Notes: generated from the letters alone by a model not told the origin. Shown: positions 5,906-12,970, counted from the first letter of the stretch. The stretch is DNA of 13,082 bases from Fumia sp045615345 (GCA_045615345.1 JAZLER010000001.1:1-13082); one strand, 5' to 3'. Program-made: numbers and translations.

Positions 5906-8344
5906 ATGTTAAAAACTAATGATTCAATCAAAAAACAATATTTAACAGTGTTCGGACTCAGCTTTGTCCTTGCGTTTATCATCTTCATTCCGTTTATGGC
6001 GATGGATAACGGTCTTTTCGTCTACTATGGCGACTTTAATGTACAGCAGATTCCGTTCTACCAGATATGCCACACCGCAATAAGGGAAGGTAACATTTTC
6101 TGGAACTTTAAAACTGACCTTGGCACAAACTTTATAGGTTCCTATGCTTTTTATACATTGGGAAGCCCCTTTTTCTGGCTTACCATTCCGTTCCCGACAA
6201 GCTTTCTGCCTTATCTTATGGCTCCTTTGCTGATGCTTAAAATGTCGGTGGCAGCTGTTACTTCTTTCGGATTTTTAAAGCGTTTTGTGAAAAACCCGAA
6301 TTTTGCCCTTATCGGTGCATTGCTCTATGCTTTCTCCGGATTTTCAATCTACAATATATTCTTTAACCACTTCCACGATGTAATGGCTTTCTTCCCGTTA
6401 CTCCTCTCAGGTGTAGAAGAAAACATCATAAACAAACGCCGTGGTGTCTTTGCTTTGGCAGTGGCGCTCAATGCGATTGTAAACTACTATTTCTTCTTTG
6501 GCGAAGTGATATTTGTAGTGGTTTACTTCTTTGTACGCTTAAGCTGTAAGGGCGACTTTACTTTAAACTTCAAACAGTTTTTTGCATTTCTGGCAGAAGC
6601 CGTTTTCGGTGTAATGATTGCCGCAGTAATTATGGTTCCTGCGTTTATCGCGGTACTCGGTAATCCCCGTACAGAAAAATTCCTCCTCGGCTGGAACGGC
6701 ATTATGTACAGCTCGGTACAGCGTTACGGACTTATCACTCACAGTTTCTTCTACCCTCCCGATATCCCAGCTTACCCGAACTTCTTCCCCGATGCAAACG
6801 CAAAATGGTCTTCAGTCGGAATATATTTGCCGATGTTCACAATGACAGGCGTTTTCGCTTTGATGAAATCAAAAGGAACTCACTTTTTAAAACGACTTTT
6901 CCTTATTTTGCTTGTTATAGTATACATTCCGTTTTTCAACGCATCATTCTCAGCGTTTAACAACTCATTCTATACAAGATGGTATTTTATGCTGTCGCTT
7001 ATCTTGGCACTGATGACAGTTGTAGCGCTCGAAAGGTACCCCGAAAATATAAAATTCGGCATCAAATGGACAGCTATTTCTTCCCTTGCTTTTGCGCTTA
7101 TCGGTATCTTCCCCTCCACCGTCAACGGTAAAATCGTATTCGCAAAACTCCCCAAATACCCCGACAGATTCTGGATGTATGTGCTTATCGTATTTATGGG
7201 CCTTGTACTCACCTATCTTCTCACAAAAGTTCCCAAAAAATATTATTTCAAGGCTACTACCCTCTCCCTTTGCTTTATTATCCTTTTCTCCTCTATCTAT
7301 ATGATTTCTTTAGGTCACGGCAACGAAACCACACGCCACCGTGTAATTGAAATGGGACTTAACGGCGAAGAAAAATTCACTGTCTTTGATAATGATAGTG
7401 ACGAATTCTACCGCATCGATATGTATAAAAACGATGAAACCGACAAAAAATGTATGGACAACTTCCCGATGTTCTGGCAGATGCCGACTATTCAGGCATT
7501 CCATTCGGTTGTACCCGGTTCAATTTTTGAATTCTTCACCGAAGTTTTTGACACAAACCGCAGTGTTGGTTCCCGTCCGAGCATTTCATATAAAGGTTAC
7601 AGGTCACTGACTTCCACAAAATATCTTCTGACCTATCATAACGAAAAAGACCCGGATACTGAAGGTTTTGACCTTGTAAAAACCGAAAACGAGTTTGATA
7701 TTTACAAAAACCGCGCCTATATCCCGATGGGCTTCACCTACGACTATTATGTCGACAAAAAAGCTTTCACCTCCTTTGACAAGAAAAACCGCGACAGGCT
7801 TTTAGTATCTGCAATTTATCTTGACGAAGAACAGATTGAAAGGCATAAAGACATTCTCAAAGAACTCCCCTCAAACAAATATCCTGTCCTGACTGCAGAA
7901 GGTCTTGAAGCTGATGCTAAAAACAGAAGCAGAAATTCCTGCTCCACATTTGTGACCGACAACCGCGGTTTCACTGCTGAAATCAATACTCTTACAGAAG
8001 AACTCGTATTCTTCAGCGTTCCTTTTGAAAAAGGCTGGAGCGCTACCGTAAACGGCGAGGAAGCACAGATCGAAAAAGTAAACGCAGGCTTTATGGCAGT
8101 ACGCGTACCAAAAGGCAAATCCACTATCCGCTTTGACTACAAAACCCCGGGACTCCACATTGGTGCGTTGCTCACACTTTTAGGTGCTTTCCTGCTCGCG
8201 GCATATATGGTTATGATGCAGAAAGTGGCTGAGAAAAATCCTTTCTGGAGAGTTTCTCCCTACCGTCACAAAAATAGCGAACCCGAAAATTCGCAGATTG
8301 TTGCTGCTGAAATGTACGCTAAAAACCTTACAAAGAAAGGGTGA
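5906..8344 (+). CDS. YfhO-family GT-C membrane glycosyltransferase
   Basis: An 812-residue polytopic membrane protein of the YfhO family. About a dozen hydrophobic segments lie between residues 12 and 470. They are followed by a predicted extracytoplasmic region (about 471-748) ending in a beta-rich module with FEKGWSATVNG, one last membrane helix (about 750-771) and a basic cytoplasmic tail. The first outer loop carries Asp43 in YYGDFNVQQIPFY, the position of the catalytic acid in GT-C enzymes. FYTRWYFM (355-362) is another family-like segment. In Bacillus, YfhO takes a sugar from undecaprenyl phosphate, made by the GT2 enzyme CsbB, and adds it to lipoteichoic acid. The GT2 gene directly downstream makes the same division of labour likely here. 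The acceptor polymer and sugar cannot be read from the sequence. Confidence 0.88.
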   Translation: MLKTNDSIKKQYLTVFGLSFVLAFIIFIPFMAMDNGLFVYYGDFNVQQIPFYQICHTAIREGNIFWNFKTDLGTNFIGSYAFYTLGSPFFWLTIPFPTSFLPYLMAPLLMLKMSVAAVTSFGFLKRFVKNPNFALIGALLYAFSGFSIYNIFFNHFHDVMAFFPLLLSGVEENIINKRRGVFALAVALNAIVNYYFFFGEVIFVVVYFFVRLSCKGDFTLNFKQFFAFLAEAVFGVMIAAVIMVPAFIAVLGNPRTEKFLLGWNGIMYSSVQRYGLITHSFFYPPDIPAYPNFFPDANAKWSSVGIYLPMFTMTGVFALMKSKGTHFLKRLFLILLVIVYIPFFNASFSAFNNSFYTRWYFMLSLILALMTVVALERYPENIKFGIKWTAISSLAFALIGIFPSTVNGKIVFAKLPKYPDRFWMYVLIVFMGLVLTYLLTKVPKKYYFKATTLSLCFIILFSSIYMISLGHGNETTRHRVIEMGLNGEEKFTVFDNDSDEFYRIDMYKNDETDKKCMDNFPMFWQMPTIQAFHSVVPGSIFEFFTEVFDTNRSVGSRPSISYKGYRSLTSTKYLLTYHNEKDPDTEGFDLVKTENEFDIYKNRAYIPMGFTYDYYVDKKAFTSFDKKNRDRLLVSAIYLDEEQIERHKDILKELPSNKYPVLTAEGLEADAKNRSRNSCSTFVTDNRGFTAEINTLTEELVFFSVPFEKGWSATVNGEEAQIEKVNAGFMAVRVPKGKSTIRFDYKTPGLHIGALLTLLGAFLLAAYMVMMQKVAEKNPFWRVSPYRHKNSEPENSQIVAAEMYAKNLTKKG

Positions 8345-8349
8345 AATGT

Positions 8350-9300
8350 ATGAAAACACTATATATCGTTGTCCCCTGCTATAACGAAGAAGAAGTTTTG
8401 CCCGAAACATCAAAACGCCTTCTTGCAAAAATCGAAAATCTTAAATCACAGGGCAGAATTACGGGTAAAAGCCGTATCCTCTTTGTTGATGACGGAAGCC
8501 GTGACAAAACCTGGGAAATGATTTCTGATTTGCATAAACAAAACCCCTATTTTGCAGGTGTCAAGCTCGCCCATAACAGAGGCCATCAGAACGCTCTGCT
8601 TGCAGGCCTTATGACCGCAAAAGAATATTGCGATATCGCCATTTCCATGGATGCCGACTTGCAGGACGATATCGATGCTGTTGACAAAATGCTTGATGAA
8701 AATGATATGGGTTGCGATGTGGTTTATGGTGTGAGAAGCAGCCGCGAAACCGATACATTCTTCAAACGCAACACCGCTCAGGGCTTTTATAAGTTTATGA
8801 AAGTAATGGGCGTTGATGTGGTTTATAACCACGCTGACTACCGTCTTATGAGCCGCCGCGCTTTAGAAGGACTTGCTGACTACAAAGAAGTAAACCTCTT
8901 TTTAAGAGGCATTGTTCCCCTCATCGGGTTTAAAAGCTCCTCTGTCACCTATGAACGCCATGAACGCTTTGCAGGTGAGAGCAAATACCCCCTTAAAAAG
9001 ATGCTTTCTTTTGCCTTTGACGGCATTACCTCATTCTCGATAAAGCCTATCAGATGGGTTACCATTATAGGATTTCTTATCTTTATTGCAAGTATTCTTG
9101 CTATTATCTACACAGTGATTTCAAAGCTTATGGGAGTTGCTGTTGCAGGCTGGACCGCTACAATGCTTTCTATCTGGATGCTCGGCGGAATTCAGCTTCT
9201 CTCCTTAGGCATTATCGGCGAATATATCGGTAAGATTTATATCGAATCCAAAGAACGCCCCCGCTATCTTATAGAAGCCTTAGAGCTTACAGAGGAATAG
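8350..9300 (+). CDS. GT2 polyprenyl-phosphate glycosyltransferase (CsbB/GtrB-like)
   Basis: A 316-residue family-2 glycosyltransferase that should load a sugar from a nucleotide donor onto a polyprenyl phosphate at the inner membrane face. The cytoplasmic GT-A domain shows VPCYNEEE (8-15), FVDDGSRD (45-52), the metal-binding DADLQDD (101-107), RSSRETDTFFKR (129-140) and the ERHERFAGESKYPLKK segment (202-217). Two C-terminal membrane helices follow (about 236-259 and 270-294). I start at ATG 8350, with AAAGGG (8336-8341) about 8 nt upstream; a GTG at 8341, overlapping the preceding stop, is a less likely alternative. It is co-transcribed with the YfhO-family gene. A GtcA-like flippase, the third part of such systems, is not in the window. 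Confidence 0.92.
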   Translation: MKTLYIVVPCYNEEEVLPETSKRLLAKIENLKSQGRITGKSRILFVDDGSRDKTWEMISDLHKQNPYFAGVKLAHNRGHQNALLAGLMTAKEYCDIAISMDADLQDDIDAVDKMLDENDMGCDVVYGVRSSRETDTFFKRNTAQGFYKFMKVMGVDVVYNHADYRLMSRRALEGLADYKEVNLFLRGIVPLIGFKSSSVTYERHERFAGESKYPLKKMLSFAFDGITSFSIKPIRWVTIIGFLIFIASILAIIYTVISKLMGVAVAGWTATMLSIWMLGGIQLLSLGIIGEYIGKIYIESKERPRYLIEALELTEE

Positions 9301-9333
9301 AAAAATCCGACAGAAATCTCTGTCGGATTTTTT
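9301..9333 (+). terminator. intrinsic terminator of the YfhO-GT2 operon
   Basis: A perfect 14-bp stem, 9301-9314 with 9319-9332, core ATCCGACAGA/TCTGTCGGAT, loop AATC, ending in a T-run. It starts immediately after the GT2 stop codon. Confidence 0.93.
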
Positions 9334-9339
9334 ACACCT

Positions 9340-9364
9340 TGTAGGGGCAATTCACGAATTGCCC
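9340..9364 (+). repeat. TGTAGGG-type hairpin repeat, copy 1
   Basis: TGTAG leads into a perfect inverted repeat GGGCAATTC/GAATTGCCC (9345-9353 with 9356-9364). It is the first of five small hairpins in 9340-9748 that share the TGTAGGG lead but differ in arm sequence. Confidence 0.7.
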
Positions 9365-9417
9365 GCAAAACACATCAATTCGTATGGAACGACATTGCCT
9401 CCACGGTGTGTATCGGG

Positions 9418-9463
9418 GATTTGCGGTGAATTGTAGGGGATGGCGCTTGTCGACATCCCGATT
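9418..9463 (+). repeat. TGTAGGG-type hairpin repeat, copy 2
   Basis: Arms GGGATG (9437-9442) and CATCCC (9454-9459) flank the 11-nt loop GCGCTTGTCGA. The 21 bases leading into it (9418-9438) recur at 9700-9721 with one substitution and one insertion, ahead of copy 5. Confidence 0.7.
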
Positions 9464-9494
9464 CGGGAGTAGGGCGTGGCGAACGATTTTTAAA

Positions 9495-9619
9495 AAGGCT
9501 CCACTGTGTAAGGGGAGCTGTCAAACCCAATGGTTTGACTGAGGGGTTGTCATAATTTTGCGAAAACAACCCTTCCGTCAGGCATTCGCCTGCCACCTTC
9601 CCTTACACAGGGAAGGCTT
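9495..9619 (+). mobile_element. 125-bp MITE-like hairpin element, complete copy
   Basis: The element is bounded by imperfect 23-bp inverted ends (9495-9517 and 9597-9619), which share the core CTGTGTAAGGG and differ at about five positions. Inside it are four hairpins: GTCAAACC/GGTTTGAC (9520-9539), GGGTTGT/ACAACCC (9544-9572), CAGGC/GCCTG (9579-9592) and CCTTCCC/GGGAAGG (9596-9616). Positions 9474-9606 recur at 12950-13082 with one mismatch, so the repeated unit includes 21 bp of left flank. There is no transposase and no clear target-site duplication. Movement, if any, would need an enzyme from elsewhere; a structured dispersed repeat without transposition is equally possible. Confidence 0.7.
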
Positions 9620-9647
9620 GTAGGGTTTGGCGCTTGTCGACAAACCG
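9619..9647 (+). repeat. TGTAGGG-type hairpin repeat, copy 3
   Basis: Arms GGTTTG (9624-9629) and CAAACC (9641-9646) flank the loop GCGCTTGTCGA, which is identical to that of copy 2 although both arms differ. It abuts the right end of the 125-bp element. Confidence 0.7.
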
Positions 9648-9663
9648 AAAGGGATTTGAAGAC

Positions 9664-9687
9664 GGGCGAACGCAGTTCGCCCCTACA
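9664..9687 (-). repeat. TGTAGGG-type hairpin repeat, copy 4 (inverted)
   Basis: GGGCGAAC/GTTCGCCC (9664-9671 with 9675-9682) is followed by CCTACA, so on the minus strand it again begins TGTAGGGG. It is the only one of the five in this orientation. Confidence 0.65.
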
Positions 9688-9714
9688 GGGTAGATTGTAG
9701 ATTTGTGGTGAAAT

Positions 9715-9748
9715 TGTAGGGCGTGTCGACCTCGGCACGCCGTTTTTT
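9715..9748 (+). repeat. TGTAGGG-type hairpin repeat, copy 5, with a T-run
   Basis: Arms GGCGTG (9720-9725) and CACGCC (9736-9741) are followed by GTTTTTT (9742-9748). The hairpin-plus-T shape means this copy could act as a rightward terminator insulating the next promoter from upstream transcription. The stem is only 6 bp with a 10-nt loop, so termination strength is uncertain. Confidence 0.55.
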
Positions 9749-9791
9749 ATAAGCCATCTCCTGCCGGGAAGCCTTTTTTATTCTTATACTA

Positions 9792-9820
9792 TTGATTATT
9801 TTTCTCGCTTGTGATAAAAT
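9792..9820 (+). promoter_or_regulatory. promoter of the structured leader and CHAP-LRR-dockerin gene
   Basis: -35 TTGATT (9792-9797), a 17-nt spacer and -10 TAAAAT (9815-9820) preceded by TGA, an extended -10. The predicted start near 9826 falls 2 nt before the first paired base of the structured RNA, which supports both calls. It is the only promoter I see for the following gene. Confidence 0.75.
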
Positions 9821-9825
9821 AAAAG

Positions 9826-10048
9826 TTGCCAAGTAAATTTAATAGCAAGAGCAGGGTGACATTTCTCTTTCGGGAGAAGTGTGTATTGCAGTTTTCTATT
9901 ACGCAAAATAACTTTAGAATTTGGTAAAAACACAAATTCCCTAAAGGTGTTTTGTATGGTTAATCCTGCATTTGCTTAGATTTACTTGGCGGTAATCGTG
10001 GGATTTGTGCTTTTCGGTGCGATGACTTCGGTTATCGCACTTTTTTAT
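9826..10048 (+). ncRNA. structured leader RNA with predicted pseudoknot and terminator (class not recognised)
   Basis: Seen by hand pairing. Closing stem: 9828-9841 with 9977-9990 (14 bp, one G-U), continuing through AGCAAG/TTTGCT (9844-9849 with 9971-9976), an A-A mismatch and GCAGG/CCTGC (9851-9855 with 9965-9969). Hairpin 2: 9859-9868 with 9873-9882, TTCG loop. Hairpin 3: CTTTAG/CTAAAG and AATTTG/CAAATT (9912-9923 with 9933-9946, CC bulge). Its 9-nt loop holds AAAACA (9927-9932), complementary to TGTTTT (9948-9953), an H-type pseudoknot. A terminator ends the RNA. The gene's ribosome binding site begins only a few bases later, so this may be a riboswitch-like attenuator or a free small RNA with read-through. 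It does not look to me like 6S, SRP, tmRNA, T-box, c-di-AMP or c-di-GMP-I RNA. A weak antiterminator is possible between 9991-9998 and 10020-10027 (7 of 8 pairs). Confidence 0.65.
10017..10046 (+). terminator. intrinsic terminator ending the leader RNA
   Basis: GTGCGATGAC (10017-10026) pairs with GTTATCGCAC (10031-10040) around a TTCG tetraloop, 10 bp with one G-U, followed by six T, then ATTTTT. It lies between the leader promoter and the ribosome binding site at 10053-10058, so transcription of the next gene must pass it. Confidence 0.88.
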
Positions 10049-10066
10049 TTTTAGGAGGAAAACAGA

Positions 10067-12787
10067 ATGAAAAAAATCTTGAGCTTAGTCCTGGCACTCA
10101 TTATGGCAATGAGCCTTTTTAACGGGGTTACTGCATCTGCTATATCAGTAAATGATGCAGTAACATGGCTAAAAGCACAAAGCGGAGTAGGATATGACCT
10201 TGATAATTACTGGGGAAATCAGTGCTCTGACTTTGCCACTGCTTATATGAACTGGTGTGTCAGTGGTAACCCGAGAAGCGGAAATTATGCTGTTGTCAAT
10301 GCTAACTATTATCCAACATTAGCCGCAGGTGACCAAACAAACTGGGAAGTTATACAAAACTATGAATCATTTGTACCACAACCCGGTGATATTTTTGTTT
10401 CAGATGGTTCTCTGCCGGAATATGGTCATGTGGGTATGGTTATAAGTTCTACAGCTAATAATGCCACCATCATTGACCAAAATGTTTATGATGGAAATGG
10501 TAACCTTATGTCTTGGGGATATATTCATGATATCGCCTGGGGGCAAACTAGCTATGTTCCTCAATATTTCATAAGGTATAAAGGTTTCAGTGAAACAGGC
10601 ACAGGGGAATCTTCCAATGTTTCTTCAGAGCCTTCTGCGGAACCCGGTGAAGAATCGTCACAAGAACCTTCTGCAAAACCTGTCGAAATTATCGCTTCGG
10701 GTACATGCGGTGATAATCTCACCTGGACACTTGATAGTGACGGACTTTTGACTATTAGCGGTATAGGGAATATGTATGATTATTCTTATGATACAGATTC
10801 TCCCTTTTATAGTCACAGAAGTTCAATTAAAACAGTTGATATCAAATATGGTGTAACAAGTATAGGAAAACGTGTTTTTTCCGAATGTCATAATCTTAAA
10901 TCTGTAATAATGGGAAATAGCGTAACAAATGTAGGATATAAGGCTTTTTATAATTGCAAATTATTGACCTCAATAAGAATCTCCAATAATGTGACAGTTA
11001 TAAGTGAATATGCTTTTGAAAATTGCATTGCTCTTGATTCAATTAAGTTGCCTGAAGGTCTACTTATTATCGGACACAAAGCTTTCAAAGATTGTGTGTC
11101 TTTGAAAAGCCTGAAGCTTCCTGATAGCATTACAACTTTGGGTGAAAATATTTTAAATGGTTGCACAAAAATTCCTGAAATCAATTATCCCAAAAACCTT
11201 ATTTCGGGAACTAATGCTTTTGCAGAATCTTCTGTTACCAATGTGGTTATACCAGATGGGGTTACTGAAATTTTGCCGGTATTAAAAGGTTGTACAACAA
11301 TTAAAGAGGTAAAAATTCCGGACACAGTTACGATAATAGCTGACGAAGCTTTTTATGACTGCACGGCACTCAAGTCGATAGAAATTCCTGACAGTGTTGT
11401 GTCTGTTGGGGACTATGCTTTCCATAACTGTAAAGCACTTACTGAGATAGATTTCCCGGGTGTTGCTATCTTGGGACATTCTATTTTTGAGGGATGTATT
11501 TCTTTAAAAGAAATAACCCTTCCTAAATATTTGTCACAATGTGAATATACCGTCGTCAAGGTTACTGGTGGTGATCCTCGTTATTATGGACCATTTTATG
11601 GATCAAACATTAAAAAAGTGACTATTCCCGAAACAATTATGACTATTCCGGGATACACCTTTGCCTGGGCTTCAAATCTGAAAACCGTTTATATTCCCAA
11701 TACAGTAAATACTATTAAAAAGTATGCATTTCATAAATGTCTTAACCTCACAACCATTGAATACAGTGGTACAGAGGAACAGTGGGATTTGATTACAATT
11801 GAAAGTTATAACTCATCTATTACCAAGAGCATAGTTAAATTTGGAATGAATCCCGAAGTGCCTATTCAGCATGCATTTACTTTAAACAAACAAAAGGTTG
11901 CGGAAAATGTAGTTTTCAAGATGACATTTACTCAGCCTAAAACAGTGGTAGCATCAAGCCTTGGACTTAATATTGAATTTGATAACAATGCATTTGAAAT
12001 AATTGAAATCGCTGAAGCGCCTTATGCTGATATGCAACCCGATATGACAGGTTGTAATGCCGAAGGAAATATAGCAATTTCCTGGTGCGACCCCACTTAT
12101 GATGCAAATACCGAGATTGCTAAGGGTACAAAGTTACTTGAAGTAAAGTTCAGGGTAAAAGAAGGTGCCACCTTAGGCGAAGAACAGATTAAAATTGCAG
12201 ACTACAATGTAACAGGCGTATTTGATAATAATACATTGACTGCAATTGACATCACACCGGATATTGATGCTTTTATAAAGACAGTTGAAGTTACAGATAT
12301 CCCTACACATACCCTTACCGGTAAGGTAAAAGCTTTTGGAGATACCGCAAAAGATGTAACAATTGAGCTTATTGAAAATAACGAAGTAATTGACACACAG
12401 ACTGTAACTGGTAATAGCGGTACATATACATTCACCTATGTAATGGAAGGCGACTACACCATGCGTGTTACAAAACCCGGCCTTTGCACCAGAGAATATG
12501 CAATTACTGTTGCTGACGAAATGACAAAGGATATTGAAATAAACTTTTATGGCGATGTTAATCAGGATGGCTTTATCAACAGTATTGATATCCTGCAGAT
12601 AAACAGAAAGATAGCAAGCCTTAGCTCAGCTATTTCTGCCGGAGAAAAAGAAGTTAAAGATTACCGTTTCAAACTTGCAAATATAACAGCACTCACAGGA
12701 ACAGATACAGTACTCAATAACCTTGACACCTTGCAGATTAACCGTAAGGTAGCAAATCTTAGTTCGATTTTTGATACAATAGCGTAG
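10067..12787 (+). CDS. secreted CHAP-LRR_5-cohesin-like-Ig-dockerin protein
   Basis: A 906-residue exported multidomain protein. Residues 1-25 are a signal peptide cut after TASA. About 28-172 form a CHAP-type cysteine hydrolase domain with Cys53 (NQCSDFA) and His121 (YGHVGMV), a fold used for peptidoglycan amidase or endopeptidase action. A Ser/Glu/Pro linker spans 179-205. About 208-595 are BspA-like LRR_5 repeats (units of about 23 residues, AFxxCxxLxxIxIPxxV), introduced by SGTCGDNLTWTLDSDGLLTI. About 603-740 resemble a cohesin-type beta sandwich, and about 746-828 an Ig/carboxypeptidase-regulatory-like domain. Residues 829-904 are a dockerin: the first loop DVNQDGFINSID is intact, while the second has lost its acidic ligands but keeps LDTLQINRKVANL. 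AGGAGG (10053-10058) sits 8 nt upstream. A wall hydrolase or adhesin anchored through a cohesin is inferred. The cohesin-like call is the least certain. Confidence 0.85.
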   Translation: MKKILSLVLALIMAMSLFNGVTASAISVNDAVTWLKAQSGVGYDLDNYWGNQCSDFATAYMNWCVSGNPRSGNYAVVNANYYPTLAAGDQTNWEVIQNYESFVPQPGDIFVSDGSLPEYGHVGMVISSTANNATIIDQNVYDGNGNLMSWGYIHDIAWGQTSYVPQYFIRYKGFSETGTGESSNVSSEPSAEPGEESSQEPSAKPVEIIASGTCGDNLTWTLDSDGLLTISGIGNMYDYSYDTDSPFYSHRSSIKTVDIKYGVTSIGKRVFSECHNLKSVIMGNSVTNVGYKAFYNCKLLTSIRISNNVTVISEYAFENCIALDSIKLPEGLLIIGHKAFKDCVSLKSLKLPDSITTLGENILNGCTKIPEINYPKNLISGTNAFAESSVTNVVIPDGVTEILPVLKGCTTIKEVKIPDTVTIIADEAFYDCTALKSIEIPDSVVSVGDYAFHNCKALTEIDFPGVAILGHSIFEGCISLKEITLPKYLSQCEYTVVKVTGGDPRYYGPFYGSNIKKVTIPETIMTIPGYTFAWASNLKTVYIPNTVNTIKKYAFHKCLNLTTIEYSGTEEQWDLITIESYNSSITKSIVKFGMNPEVPIQHAFTLNKQKVAENVVFKMTFTQPKTVVASSLGLNIEFDNNAFEIIEIAEAPYADMQPDMTGCNAEGNIAISWCDPTYDANTEIAKGTKLLEVKFRVKEGATLGEEQIKIADYNVTGVFDNNTLTAIDITPDIDAFIKTVEVTDIPTHTLTGKVKAFGDTAKDVTIELIENNEVIDTQTVTGNSGTYTFTYVMEGDYTMRVTKPGLCTREYAITVADEMTKDIEINFYGDVNQDGFINSIDILQINRKIASLSSAISAGEKEVKDYRFKLANITALTGTDTVLNNLDTLQINRKVANLSSIFDTIA

Positions 12788-12822
12788 AAAAAATCCGCTC
12801 ACTCGATGTGGGCGGATTTTTT
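12788..12822 (+). terminator. intrinsic terminator of the CHAP-LRR-dockerin gene
   Basis: AAAAAATCCGC (12788-12798) pairs with GCGGATTTTTT (12812-12822), extended inward by a T-G and CAC/GTG around the loop TCGAT. It starts directly after the stop codon. Its ATCCG core resembles that of the terminator at 9301-9333. Confidence 0.92.
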
Positions 12823-12856
12823 GAGGTAATAAGTAATAGGGAATAGTGAAGAGGTT

Positions 12857-12871
12857 GTTCGCGTTGCGAAC
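12857..12871. repeat. GTTCGC/GCGAAC mini-hairpin
   Basis: GTTCGC-GTT-GCGAAC at 12857-12871 recurs as GTTCGC-GTG-GCGAAC at 12946-12960. Each is followed by GAWTTTTAA next to a copy of the longer hairpin element. The half GCGAACGATTTTTAA is also found at 9479-9493 beside the complete copy. Confidence 0.6.
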
Positions 12872-12882
12872 GATTTTTAATG

Positions 12883-12938
12883 GACAACCCCCCAGTCACG
12901 GACAAGCCGTGACAGCTCCCCTTACACAGTGGAGCCTT
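12883..12938 (-). repeat. short inverted copy of the 125-bp element
   Basis: Read on the minus strand, this carries the same left end (core CTGTGTAAGGGGAGCTGTCA) and the GGGGTTGTC that follows the first hairpin, then diverges. The hairpin between them has a different sequence, GTCACGG/CCGTGAC (12895-12901 with 12907-12913), yet still pairs fully. Its outer 29 bp (12910-12938) form a perfect inverted repeat with 12971-12999. Confidence 0.7.
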
Positions 12939-12970
12939 AAGAGGTGTTCGCGTGGCGAACGAATTTTAAA

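Noticed and set aside
8341..8349. GTG at 8341 as start of the GT2 gene, overlapping the YfhO stop
   Set aside because: The ATG at 8350 has better spacing to the AAAGGG site and gives the usual family N-terminus; the GTG would add three unneeded residues.
9375..9738. Two overlapping leftward open frames of 62-73 codons in the repeat cluster
   Set aside because: Both read through hairpin repeats, lack ribosome binding sites and resemble the false hypothetical proteins often annotated on such repeats.
9826..10048. Leader RNA considered as 6S, tmRNA, SRP RNA, T-box, c-di-AMP (ydaO) or c-di-GMP-I riboswitch
   Set aside because: The branched fold with a pseudoknot is not the 6S rod shape, and I do not find the hallmark conserved sequences of the other classes. 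This is by eye only; a covariance-model search could overturn it.
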